Source of the DNA: Anaerolineae bacterium
GTDB taxonomy: Bacteria; Chloroflexota; Anaerolineae; B4-G1
Direction: 5' to 3'
Length of the DNA: 64,000 nt
Assembly (NCBI GenBank): GCA_016783285.1
Contig: JADHWW010000103.1
Span: forward strand, 1-64,000
Made by a program: the position numbers and the translations under genes. Under the pieces are notes generated by a model. That model ran no database searches. It was given only the letters and a program-made list of their open reading frames with translations, and had not been told where the DNA came from. Below are positions 55,987 to 64,000 of the stretch, one piece after another; position 1 is the stretch's first letter; each line of letters starts with the position of its first letter.

Positions 55987-57732
55987 ATGCACATTCTGAA
56001 ACGTCTCTTTGGCTACGTGCGACCGTATTGGAAGCCACTGACCGCTACAGGCATCCTGCTGCTGTTTCAAACCAGCCTGGGGCTGCTCCCGCCGCTCTTC
56101 CAGCGGGAGATCGTGGATCAGGTGATCGGCGGTCGCGACCTCTCCCGCCTCGGCGTGATAATCGCCGCCCTGGTCGGTATCTATGTGGCATTGTGGTTCA
56201 CGGAAGTTGGCGACCAGTACATCCGCCACGTGCTGGGCGCGCGCTTCATCTTCGACCTGCGGGTGCATATCTACGCCTACCTGCAACGATTGTCTCTCTC
56301 CTTCTTTGAACAGACCTCCACCGGTGAACTGATGTCGCGGGTGACCAACGACGTCAACGCCCTGGAGAGCTTCGTCACCCACGGGGTGATCCTTGCGACC
56401 GTAGACCTGATGCGCTTGCTGGGTGTGTCGGCAGTGCTGCTGGTGCTCGACTGGCGACTGGCGCTGATCGTGTTGGTTCTGTTGCCGATTATGGCCGTTG
56501 GCCTGCGGCGCTTCAACCAGCGCGTGCACCCTATCTACCGCCAGGTGCGCGACCGGCTGGGGGACATCAACGCTAAACTGGAGGACAACCTGGCCGGCAT
56601 CCGCGTCATCCAGGCCTTTGGGCAAGAGGATACAGAACTGGATCGCTTCCGCGATGTCACCGCGAACTATTATCGGGAACGAGTGCGGGCCATACGCGCC
56701 TGGTCCACCTTCTTTCCTGCCCTGCGCATCATGGCTGTTCTGGGGGGCACGACGGTGCTCGGCGTGGGCGCGTGGATGGTCATCAACGATCAGACCTCAT
56801 TGGGCACGCTGGTGGCCTTTCTGTCCTACATCACCTCGTTCTACGATCCCCTCCGGCGACTGACGGAGGTGGACAACGTCTTCCAGCAAGCCATCGCCGC
56901 CGGGGAGCGCATCTTCGAACTGCTGGACGAAGTGCCGGAAATCCAGGACGCGCCAGGCGCGGTCTCGCTGGACCGGATCGAGGGGGATGTGGTGTTCGAC
57001 GACGTGCACTTCCGCTACGGCGATGGTGACGAGGTACTGCACGACGTCACGTTCCGCATGGCCCCCGGAGAGGCAGTGGCGCTGGTCGGGCCCAGCGGGG
57101 CGGGCAAGACCAGTATCGCCAACCTGCTGTGTCGCTTCTACGACCCGATCCACGGCCGCATCCTGGTGGACGGGCACGACCTGCGCAGGGTGCAGATCCG
57201 GTCACTGCGCCAGCACGTGGCCGTGGTGCTGCAGGACACCTTCCTGTTCAACACCACCGTGCGCGAGAACCTGCTCTACGGCAAGCCGGACGCCAGCGAG
57301 AAAGAGATGGTCGCCGCCGCGAAGGCAGCTTACGCCCACAAGTTCATCGAGCAACTGCCCCAAGGCTACGACACCGAGATCGGCGAGCGGGGGGTGAAAC
57401 TGAGCGGCGGGCAGAAGCAGCGGCTGGCGCTGGCGCGCGCCATCCTGGCCGACCCGCGCATCCTGATCCTGGACGAGGCCACCTCGTCGGTGGACGCCGA
57501 GGCGGAATATTTGATCCAGCAGGCGCTGGACGAGGTGATGAAGGGGCGCACGTCGCTGGTCATCGCCCACCGCTTGAGCACGATCCGCAACGCCGACAAG
57601 ATCATCGCGCTGGAGGAGGGGCGCATCCGCGAGGTGGGCGACCACCACGAGTTGCTGGCCCGGGGCGGGCTCTATAGCCAACTCTACCGGCGGCAGTTGG
57701 AACTGGCGGCGAGCGGAAACACGAAGGTTTGA
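55987..57732 (+). CDS. ABC exporter, fused TM and ATPase domains (MsbA/LmrA type)
   Basis: 581 aa half-transporter. Six helices (~15-310) with an NDVNALESFVTHG coupling segment; ATPase domain with Walker A GPSGAGKTS (~368), Q-loop VVLQDTFLFNTTVRENL, signature LSGGQKQRLALARA, Walker B ILILDEATSSVD and the switch His in IAHRLST. Lipid or drug export is typical; the substrate cannot be told. The gene lies 15 nt after rnz on the same strand and ends before a repeat-filled convergent gap. Confidence 0.92.
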   Translation: MHILKRLFGYVRPYWKPLTATGILLLFQTSLGLLPPLFQREIVDQVIGGRDLSRLGVIIAALVGIYVALWFTEVGDQYIRHVLGARFIFDLRVHIYAYLQRLSLSFFEQTSTGELMSRVTNDVNALESFVTHGVILATVDLMRLLGVSAVLLVLDWRLALIVLVLLPIMAVGLRRFNQRVHPIYRQVRDRLGDINAKLEDNLAGIRVIQAFGQEDTELDRFRDVTANYYRERVRAIRAWSTFFPALRIMAVLGGTTVLGVGAWMVINDQTSLGTLVAFLSYITSFYDPLRRLTEVDNVFQQAIAAGERIFELLDEVPEIQDAPGAVSLDRIEGDVVFDDVHFRYGDGDEVLHDVTFRMAPGEAVALVGPSGAGKTSIANLLCRFYDPIHGRILVDGHDLRRVQIRSLRQHVAVVLQDTFLFNTTVRENLLYGKPDASEKEMVAAAKAAYAHKFIEQLPQGYDTEIGERGVKLSGGQKQRLALARAILADPRILILDEATSSVDAEAEYLIQQALDEVMKGRTSLVIAHRLSTIRNADKIIALEEGRIREVGDHHELLARGGLYSQLYRRQLELAASGNTKV

Positions 57733-57848
57733 AATAGCGAAAGACACGAAAGATGGGTAAAGAGCCACCGGCAAATGCGCCATTGTCGTTACTACTCAGG
57801 CATGTCTGGAAAGTGGCAAGCTCACCCAGTCAATAGCTTTGTAATGAT

Positions 57849-57948
57849 GTCATTGCGAGCGTAGCGAAGCAATCTCCCGCCAGTAAGTTGGGGATTGCCA
57901 CCGCGAGTACTCGTGGCGGTGCTTCGTCACTTCGTTCCTCGCAATGAC
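57849..57948. repeat. Intergenic inverted-repeat element (GTCATTGCGAG type) containing the GAGTACTC palindrome
   Basis: Ends GTCATTGCGAGCG and CTCGCAATGAC, with inner AGCGAAGCAATC and its counterpart. Such GTCATTGCGAG...CTCGCAATGAC elements recur in many bacteria. Here the right half is interrupted by a 24-bp palindrome (57897-57920) identical to one inside coaBC. The 57.73-57.99 kb gap between two convergent genes holds nothing else. Confidence 0.85.
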
Positions 57949-57985
57949 AGGGTGAGTAGTAACCCATTGTCAAGACAGGTGCCCT

Positions 57986-60178
57986 TTACTCCTCCTCTGC
58001 AAAAAAGGCCGCCACGTCCTCGAACCGCAGCGTCCTGCGCGCCCGAGGCAGGCTGGCGATCACCTGTGAGCCGTACCGCTTGGTATTGAGACGCGAATCG
58101 AGAATCGCCATGACGCCTCGATCCGTCTCGGTGCGGATGAGCCGGCCCACTCCTTGCTTCAGGGCCAAAATCGCCTCCGGTAACATAACCTGCATAAACG
58201 GGTTGCCGCCGGCCTCGCGGATGCGCTGCTCCCGATGCTGGATCACCGGATCCCGGTAAGGCGCAAAGGGTAACTTGTCTATGATAACCAGCGACAACGG
58301 ATCGCCAGGGACGTCCACACCCTCCCAGAAACTCTTGGTCGCAAAGAGCACGGCCCCGCTGGCGTCGTTCCGAAACAAGTCGAGCAGTTCTTCTCTGGAG
58401 GCTGCGCCCTGACGGTAGCAGGCGAAGGGAAGTCGTGGCGCCAGCGTTTCGAACAGTTGCCCGACCCGACGTGTACTCGTGCACAGCACAAAAGCGCGCC
58501 CCCGGCTGGCCCGCACCAGCCGCTCCACCTCGGCCGCCAACTTCCGCACGTATCCATCCTCTCCCTCGCCATACTGAGGGTACAGCCCGTGGGGGGTGTA
58601 GAGCAGCGCCTGGTTGGGATAGTCAAAAGGGCTGGCGATGACACGCTGAATCACGCCGCCTTTTTCACCTTCGGGCGGCGCGCCGATCTGCCGGCCGAAG
58701 TAGTCAAACCGTCCGTTGACGGTGAGCGTGGCGCTGGTACAGACCACCGTCTTGGTCGCATTCCACAGACTCTCTCGTAGGAAGCCGGCCACCTCGACCG
58801 GTTCCTGGCAGAGGACGATGCGTGTCTCTTCTCTCTTGCCCGGCCCCTTCCGCCCCCCCCGTTTCGGGGGGGAGCTCTTCTCACAATACCGTACCTCATC
58901 CTCTGGCACCGGTCGGTTCAGACTCAGGATCGCGTCCGCCAGTTGTCCTGCCCATTCGATGGCCGTCTGATGGCGACCGTTCTCCTCGTTGCGCTCGCCC
59001 CCACCAGGCACGGGGGGATAACGTTTCATCAGTTGCTTACAGATGACGTTGACGTGACTGGCCAACTTGCCCGCCAGCGGCAACTCGCGCGGAGAGACCC
59101 AACGACGCTCGTTTTGCTGACGCTGGTCACCACTTTGCGCCAGGTGGGTGAACAGTTCGTGGTTGGCTTGCACGGCCCTGCCCCTGAGCCTGTCGCCGGC
59201 GTTGCCTATGACGACGGTATCGTTGACGAAGGCGGGCACCTGGTCGTATTCCAGTCTGAGCCGCAGCGCGCCGACGACGTAGGGCACGAAATCCTGGGCC
59301 TCATCCAGGACGATTGCATCGCGGGGCTCGATGATCTGGCCGTCCAGAACTATGTTGAAGGCCAGCAAAGCGTGATTGAGGACGACGATGTCTGCCTTCT
59401 CCGCCTCGATTCGCGCCAATTCGTAGTAGCATTGGCCCAACATGGGGCAGCGCTGGCCCAGGCAATCGTGCCGGCCTACGGTGAGCGCGTCCCGCAGTTC
59501 GCCGAACAGGCGCAGTTCTTCGACGTCCCCGGAGGGTGTCTGATCCAGTCGCTCCCGCAATTCACCGACGGAGAGCCTGCCCTGAGCGCAGCCGAAGGGT
59601 CCCTGGCCCGGCAGGATCAACTGCTGGCTCAGTTCTTTCAGTTTGACCCGACAGACGTAGTTTCCCCGCCCCTTGAGCAGAGCCGCCGTGAACGGCCGGG
59701 GAGCGATACGCTGCAGGGCCGGGAGGTCCTTCTCCCAGAGTTGGTTCTGGAGTGTCTTGTTGGCCGTGGAGATGAACGCCCGACTGCCAGTCCAGATAAG
59801 GGGAATGAGGTAGGCGAACGATTTGCCGCTGCCGGTGCCGGCTTCAATGAGCGCGTGCTGGCCCTCATCCAGAGCACGCTTGACCAGTCGCGCCATCAGC
59901 GCCTGGCCGCGCCGGGGGCGGTAAGTATCGCCCAACAGGTGGGCCACCGGGCCGGCGGGCGCAAAGACGAGGGCGATGTCCTCTCCCTCACCCTTGGATT
60001 GGGGGCTTGGCGCAGCGGCAGGTTCCGCTGCCGGCGCCGGCGTCTTCGCTGGGGGCGCCGCTGGCGACGGAGGTGCCCCAGCCACATCCACCTCGCTTGA
60101 TTCGACCGCTCCTCTGGCCGGTTCTTCGGCCTGCTTGCGTCTCAAGCGGTGGGTCAGTTGCTCCAGGAAGTCTGGCAT
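57986..60178 (-). CDS. dinG: DinG-family FeS helicase
   Basis: 730 aa. N-terminal Ala/Pro-rich linker (~20-65), Walker A EAGTGSGKS (112-120), four likely FeS Cys (YVCR; HDCLGQRCPMLGQCYY), DEAQ box, then SATLTVNGRFDYFG, SFWEGVDVPGDPLSLVIIDKLPF and QGVGRLIRTETDRG. A 5'-3' ATP-dependent DNA helicase of the XPD/DinG group. No exonuclease domain is seen. Two repeats are translated in it: GPFGCAQGRLS between FeS Cys residues (59.57 kb) and SSPPKRGGRKGPGK from a G/C hairpin (58.85 kb). A 33-bp palindrome precedes the start. Confidence 0.92.
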   Translation of the reverse strand: MPDFLEQLTHRLRRKQAEEPARGAVESSEVDVAGAPPSPAAPPAKTPAPAAEPAAAPSPQSKGEGEDIALVFAPAGPVAHLLGDTYRPRRGQALMARLVKRALDEGQHALIEAGTGSGKSFAYLIPLIWTGSRAFISTANKTLQNQLWEKDLPALQRIAPRPFTAALLKGRGNYVCRVKLKELSQQLILPGQGPFGCAQGRLSVGELRERLDQTPSGDVEELRLFGELRDALTVGRHDCLGQRCPMLGQCYYELARIEAEKADIVVLNHALLAFNIVLDGQIIEPRDAIVLDEAQDFVPYVVGALRLRLEYDQVPAFVNDTVVIGNAGDRLRGRAVQANHELFTHLAQSGDQRQQNERRWVSPRELPLAGKLASHVNVICKQLMKRYPPVPGGGERNEENGRHQTAIEWAGQLADAILSLNRPVPEDEVRYCEKSSPPKRGGRKGPGKREETRIVLCQEPVEVAGFLRESLWNATKTVVCTSATLTVNGRFDYFGRQIGAPPEGEKGGVIQRVIASPFDYPNQALLYTPHGLYPQYGEGEDGYVRKLAAEVERLVRASRGRAFVLCTSTRRVGQLFETLAPRLPFACYRQGAASREELLDLFRNDASGAVLFATKSFWEGVDVPGDPLSLVIIDKLPFAPYRDPVIQHREQRIREAGGNPFMQVMLPEAILALKQGVGRLIRTETDRGVMAILDSRLNTKRYGSQVIASLPRARRTLRFEDVAAFFAEEE
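58851..58875. repeat. G/C-rich hairpin inside the DinG-like CDS
   Basis: CCCCCCC-GTTT-CGGGGGG inverted repeat, translated as PPKRGGRKG in a loop; likely a small inserted element. Confidence 0.7.
59574..59602. repeat. GAGCCTGCCCTGAGC-type short repeat inside the DinG-like CDS
   Basis: Translated as GPFGCAQGRLS within the FeS-cluster region. It shares the CCTTCG/CTGAGC pattern of the motif at 33.42 kb. Confidence 0.65.
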
Positions 60179-60199
60179 GGCTCGTGATTAGGTGCGAAC

Positions 60200-60232
60200 A
60201 GGTGCGACGCACTTCAGAAGTGCGTCGCACCT
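60200..60232. repeat. Perfect 33-bp palindrome upstream of dinG
   Basis: 16-bp arms (AGGTGCGACGCACTTC and its complement) around one central A, 22 bp before the dinG start. It could be an operator or a mobile repeat; the rest of the 60.18-60.30 kb gap shows nothing. Confidence 0.85.
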
Positions 60233-60297
60233 TGTCTATTTGCGCTGCCAATTCGCTTATGCGGCAGACTGTACACTAGCATCCAAGTATGCTCGTC

Positions 60298-60870
60298 CTA
60301 GAATGGGATGAGAGAAGGATCTTCTCTTATCTTCTGCAGGACATCGATCTGCTCACGAATGCCGGCCAGGTCCTCCTTCCGGCGCCTCCGGTTCCCTCGC
60401 ATGATCAGCCCGTATTGGTGAATAGAACGATACTTCCGAAGTCCAGGTACACAGGTGCCGGGAGGCAGTCGGAGAGCTTCAAGAGGGCATCCCCGACAGC
60501 GGATTCTTGGAGGCGGATGCCCTTCGAATGGCTTGCCAAACGCGTATTTGATGCAGAGTGGGTTGCCTGAACACAGCAGGATTCGGTCGCTATCTGGGAT
60601 CAACATATATGCTGCGGCAATGATCTCCAACCGGATGATTTCCAGGGCGAGCAGTTCATCATCAGACATAGCTTGTAGTTGCTCAAAGCTGCCTGTCCAG
60701 TCCAGCGACCAGTGGTAGAGTGAGCTTGCACCCCACCATCGAGACCACTCAAACCCTGAGTGAGCTGTCATCTTCGTATGCTGGACCCGTTCTTCTATCT
60801 TCCTGTAATACTCTTCCATTAGCCTACTCATAGCCCCGAGTTGCAGGATCAATTCATTCACTTGCCGCAA
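60298..60870 (-). CDS. Protein of unknown function
   Basis: 190 aa, not recognised. Helical N-terminal half (VNELILQLGAMSRLMEEYYRKIEER; LQAMSDDELLALEIIRLEIIAAAYML), a Cys-rich middle (LCSGNPLCIKYAFGKPFEG, CRGCPLEALRLPPGTCVPGLRKY) that could bind zinc, and a charged helical end. No signal peptide or TM segment. It lies between dinG and the DNA-methylase remnant on the same strand, with lower GC than the housekeeping genes, as expected in an accessory island. Confidence 0.6.
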   Translation of the reverse strand: MRQVNELILQLGAMSRLMEEYYRKIEERVQHTKMTAHSGFEWSRWWGASSLYHWSLDWTGSFEQLQAMSDDELLALEIIRLEIIAAAYMLIPDSDRILLCSGNPLCIKYAFGKPFEGHPPPRIRCRGCPLEALRLPPGTCVPGLRKYRSIHQYGLIMRGNRRRRKEDLAGIREQIDVLQKIREDPSLIPF

Positions 60871-60945
60871 GGTTCGGACCTGTGCATTCTATCATTTCAC
60901 TGTGGCCGAGTCCAACAGGCGATAGTGGTCTACGACGAACTCCAG

Positions 60946-61622
60946 CTAATCGATCAGCCGCAACTGCTGCGGCTTGTGCTTCTGCGACTGTGATACGACC
61001 TCCGCGCTCTCCCGGATATACCCATCCTTCCCGATCAACAGCCCCTCCAGCAATTGCTTCTCCTTGCTGCCGTTGAGCAGGCACTCGGCGATGGCCTGGC
61101 AGAACTGCCAGAAAGCCCCGCTCTGGCCATAGCCGGTCTGACCGAGCAGTTGGGCGATCTCGGCCTTTTTGCCTTTTTCCCACAAAGGGTAGCCTTCCCG
61201 ATGAAGACGGCCACTGAGTTGTAGTCGCCGGCGTAGGTCTCGCAGCCGAGGCGGAGAGCCTCCAGGGAGATCGATCCGCCGCCAGCGAAGGGGTCGAGGA
61301 CGCGGGGCGGCCGGCCGTATTGCTTCGGGATGAGTTCTCTTGCCCGCTCAATGTCTTCCGAGTTGCCGTCTTTGACCGCCTCCCAGGGAGTGATCTTCTT
61401 GATCAGTTCCAACAGTTCCTCCCGCTCCTTTGGGTGGTCGGGGCCGGGGTCATCAGTGAGAGCGGCGAAGGCGGTGGCGCGGGATGAAGCCAGTGACCGC
61501 CGCGCCCACCAGATGTGCAGGGTGGAGGAATGGCCGTGGCAGATGTTCTTCTCGCGGGCCGACGCTTCGGAGATGTCGGCGAGGGGGAGGTTGTATTCGA
61601 TGAGGCGCTTACGGATGGTCAA
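60946..61622 (-). pseudogene. DUF1156-type adenine DNA methylase, internally deleted and frameshifted
   Basis: The start (TTG at 61622, AGGGAG upstream) gives TIRKRLIEYNLPLADISEASAREKNICHGHSSTLHIWWARRSLASSRA and [35 protein letters not shown], the N-terminal DUF1156 signature and SAM-binding motif I. It then jumps, in another frame, to the family's C-terminal end ([32 protein letters not shown] to [14 protein letters not shown]). About 700 residues of the usual protein are missing, including the catalytic motif. Such methylases belong to DUF499/DUF1156-type defence loci; here it must be dead. Confidence 0.85.
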
Positions 61623-61665
61623 GGGTTGTCTCCCTTGCGTTGGAACCAATCACTACGGGAATATC

Positions 61666-63404
61666 CTACTCCAACATTGCAAAGTCGTGTTCCTCTGCTT
61701 CCCTGGAAAGGCAAGCTACGTAATGGCTCAATAGTCTAGTTGCACCGGGTTGTCGATATCTGCCGACTCTCCGCAGATCAAATTCAAGAATTCCTTGGTC
61801 GTATGTGAAGGAAATGTCCAAGTTTGACATAGTCAGCTTTTGTGTCAGAGAGCCTCTTAAGTATTCTTCGGCTTCATCACCCAGATCTGTACAGTGCTCA
61901 TATATCTCATCAAGTCGCACTTGATGTTGTTGAAAAATCTCCCGGATTTCTTCGAAGTGATTGCGCCAAGGGGTATGTAACATGGGCAGAGTAACTGAGG
62001 GATCAAACTTGCACTGACCGTCAGAGTTAAATACGGCTAAATCCAAAACCTCTGGGGAGATGTGATATGTCTGCTGAAGTTTAACGGCCCCTTTCCTGCG
62101 AGAACCAAGATCGAAGTACTCAAGAAGGAAATTGAACGTCCGGTCTAGATCTTGTGGGGCTTGAGGAAGCGTTATCCTGGCGAGCACCACACTTTTGGCT
62201 TTCCTGCTACCGTCCTCTCGAACCATAAGATCGCAGGGCTGAGCAACCAGGATGTACTTCTTTCTCCCAGTCTCAAAGATATCCCCAGTTCCAGAGGAAG
62301 ATGTGCCTGGTTAATGAAGTCCCCGTGCTCGTACAGTTCCAACCTTCTGATCTCCCACCGTTGATTGGGTGGGTATTCTTGTTCATCTGGTAGAATCTCC
62401 ACCTCTCGAATGGCACGAATTTGGGCAATCCTGTCATCCAACGCAGCCCTGTTCTCAAGAGTGAACGCTTCCTTTTGGAAGGCAGCGCGTCGCAGAATCT
62501 CAAACAAGCGAAATAGAGTCTCGGCTTCCCATACCCCTTCATTCTCCGACGACCGGAGAACCATGTAGTCAAAGTTGTATACATCAACTTTCATCAGTTC
62601 GTCATTTGCCTGTCCATCTGCCTCTTTTGCTATTTCTCTCACCCGGCTGGTCAGAAAATCACGGGCGTGATTGAGTGACATCATCTTGAGTCCGTGAGCA
62701 AATCGCATTGGGCCACGGAGTCTATCTTTGGATAAAACCAACAAGTCTTCTCGTCTCAGACCATGCTCGTCGGCAAACTGACTGCTTCGGGCGATTTCGT
62801 CGCCTTCTTTGATAGTGTGAGTCAACAAACCACAAATCACCGGGTGATTGCCGCGCGAGCCAATCATTTTTTCTAAAAAGAGAATACCGCCATTGTCAGT
62901 ATAACCGTATGCACCCTGAAGATTGTGATCAAATAAACATAGCAGACACTTTCCCTCAACAGCTTCTTCAGTGATTGTCTCCTTTCCCCTTTCCCAATCA
63001 GCAGGGGATAACTCCCGGAGTTTCTCTTTTGGAATCAAATCCTTTAACAGAGAGGCACTCTCTTGGTCACGTTTGATCTCAACCTCGGTGCCCAGGATTA
63101 CGGCAAGATTGTCCAGGATAGTTATTCTTTCCTCTGCACCTAGCTCTTGCCAACGATCCCTCAATCTGCGTTTCCAAATCTCGTCATCTGGGACATCGAA
63201 AAACGAGGACTCTTCTAAAAGCGCGCTGCAATCTTTGGTCTTTCCAAGCGATAGTGCTTCAGTAAACCACCCAATCACAAGCTCAACGCTGCTATCAACG
63301 TCTTCGATGCCATAAACATCATCAACACATATCACGGTTTCGATATGGAGTCCGGCGAGAATTTGTTCGATTGCCCGTTGCGCTGCTACGATTCTTTCAT
63401 TCAT
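61666..63404 (-). CDS. Atypical receiver-domain protein with C-terminal QPCDL domain, broken by one frameshift
   Basis: A ~579-aa gene. The first frame (63404 to ~62283) begins TVICVDDVYGIEDVD (acidic pair), then after an insertion of ~115 residues CLLCLFDHNLQGA (phospho-acceptor Asp), PVICGLLTHTI and VLSKDRL (Thr and Lys of a receiver). The second frame (to 61666) continues DIFETGRKKYILVAQPCDLMVREDGSRKAKSVVLARI. One extra G in the GGGG run near 62283 joins them. It starts inside the last 8 nt of a histidine-kinase gene, so the pair is a two-component module. The C-terminal part is unknown and may be the effector. Frameshift could be real or a homopolymer sequencing error. Confidence 0.7.
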
Positions 63405-64000
63405 TGACGACGGCTCCTGTAAGGTCTACGCGGAAGATGTATCGTCGGTCGAATTGGTTTCGTTCCGGGAGTAGAGAAATCGAACAACCGCTCGAGTTAA
63501 GAAGTTGACGCGCGATGAAAAGTCCTAACCCGCGTCCTTGGGGTTTCATTGTGACAAATGGCTGAAATAAATAATGCTCTACGGATGGCGCCACTCCTCG
63601 ACCTGTATCGTATATTTCTATCATTGGGGCCTTTGCTCGAATGAGAACTTGAGCTGTGGAGATGTGACTCTTACGCAGGTCTTCTTTCAGCCAGTACTCG
63701 GAATTCAAAAGAAGGTTGTCTATAACCTGGGTAAGCTTGCCTTTATTCATCAAGATGACGAAATCTTCAAACGGTTCCTCTATTGCCATTTCAATGTTGT
63801 TTCGCGCAAGACGCTCAGAATAAAAGTCGCAGATGTTTTCAAAAAAAGCACGCATTTCAATTTTGTCACGTCGTTCTCGGACGTAGCGCATAGATGGATC
63901 CAGGTGGCCGAGTTGCTTTCTCATCCGCCCAACAGCCGTGTGAACGTGTTCAGTATAGGCAACTATCTGTGAATCAGGTGATTTCCGCCTCTTGAATTTC
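63397..64000 (-). CDS. Histidine-kinase-type ATPase (5' part outside window)
   Basis: Open to the right edge; in-window part ~200 aa. AYTEHVHTAVGRMRKQLGHLDPSMRY looks like a dimerisation helix, then a GHKL ATPase domain: N box DNLLLNSEYWL, G1 YDTGRGVAPSV, F box LFQPFVTMKP and G2 GRGLGLFIARQLL. It lacks visible membrane or receiver parts in the window. Overlap of 8 nt with the receiver gene means coupled translation. Members with this partner are predicted in conflict or stress loci, from memory of the family and not tested here. Confidence 0.8.
   Translation of the reverse strand, partial: KFKRRKSPDSQIVAYTEHVHTAVGRMRKQLGHLDPSMRYVRERRDKIEMRAFFENICDFYSERLARNNIEMAIEEPFEDFVILMNKGKLTQVIDNLLLNSEYWLKEDLRKSHISTAQVLIRAKAPMIEIYDTGRGVAPSVEHYLFQPFVTMKPQGRGLGLFIARQLLNSSGCSISLLPERNQFDRRYIFRVDLTGAVVNE

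Noticed and set aside
58943..60100. 385-codon plus-strand open frame
   Set aside because: Antisense to the DinG-like helicase.
62172..63404. Two separate genes at the receiver locus
   Set aside because: Both frames join cleanly by one base in a G-run, and the second frame has no start signal of its own.

Overview
The window is GC-rich, densely coded DNA from a bacterium. The mix of genes suggests a Chloroflexota lineage of the Anaerolineae type: a NuoEFG-like formate dehydrogenase, tandem GT-C glycosyltransferases ending in a beta-sandwich domain, Thr/Pro-rich lipoproteins, and several kinds of small repeat that also sit inside genes. That placement is inference from gene content. I see no rRNA, tRNA, transposase or CRISPR array.

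Layout. (1) 0-7.8 kb, plus strand: an NAD(P)-linked formate dehydrogenase operon. It holds the 3' part of a NuoF-GltD fusion, a selenocysteine-containing FdhA (one gene read through an in-frame TGA, followed by a textbook bacterial SECIS hairpin), an inserted DUF3800 gene and small antitoxin-like gene, then NuoE, NuoF and a single-domain response regulator. (2) 7.6-11 kb, minus strand: a membrane sensor kinase and a receiver-kinase hybrid converging on the operon. (3) 11.3-35.1 kb, minus strand: a 24-kb surface-glycan region with nine large polytopic proteins (eight GT39/DUF2142-like and one YfhO-like), an AglD-type flippase-like protein, a FemAB/GNAT-like protein and a secreted DUF11/LamG-like protein. 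Many of these genes overlap by 4-16 nt, and strong sigma70-like promoters lie at 35.13 and 26.65 kb. (4) 35.2-44.7 kb: a sugar-binding lipoprotein, glycerate kinase, HEAT protein, GIY-YIG-like DUF123 protein, Trm112-like protein, TPR lipoprotein, coaBC and coaX, an EamA pseudogene and a LysM-CAP lipoprotein. (5) 44.8-53.9 kb: four clan-A glycoside-hydrolase-like surface proteins, one of them 1230 aa with a cytoplasmic HhH domain, plus an orphan Phd-type antitoxin between two copies of a ~90-bp promoter-bearing duplication. (6) 53.9-57.7 kb: rtcA, rnz and an ABC exporter. (7) 58-64 kb, minus strand: a DinG-like helicase, an unknown protein, a wrecked DUF1156 DNA methylase, an unusual receiver protein broken by one frameshift, and a partial histidine-kinase ATPase. 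This looks like a decaying defence or signalling island.

The most unusual theme is invasion of protein genes by short repeats. A 32-bp palindrome occurs six times; four copies lie inside membrane-protein genes and are read in all three frames. A 24-bp palindrome lies inside coaBC and is identical to part of an intergenic element 16 kb away. Heptanucleotide tandem repeats sit at the starts, ends and inside many genes, sometimes supplying start codons or the Shine-Dalgarno sequence. Short motifs of at least two other families are also translated in frame.
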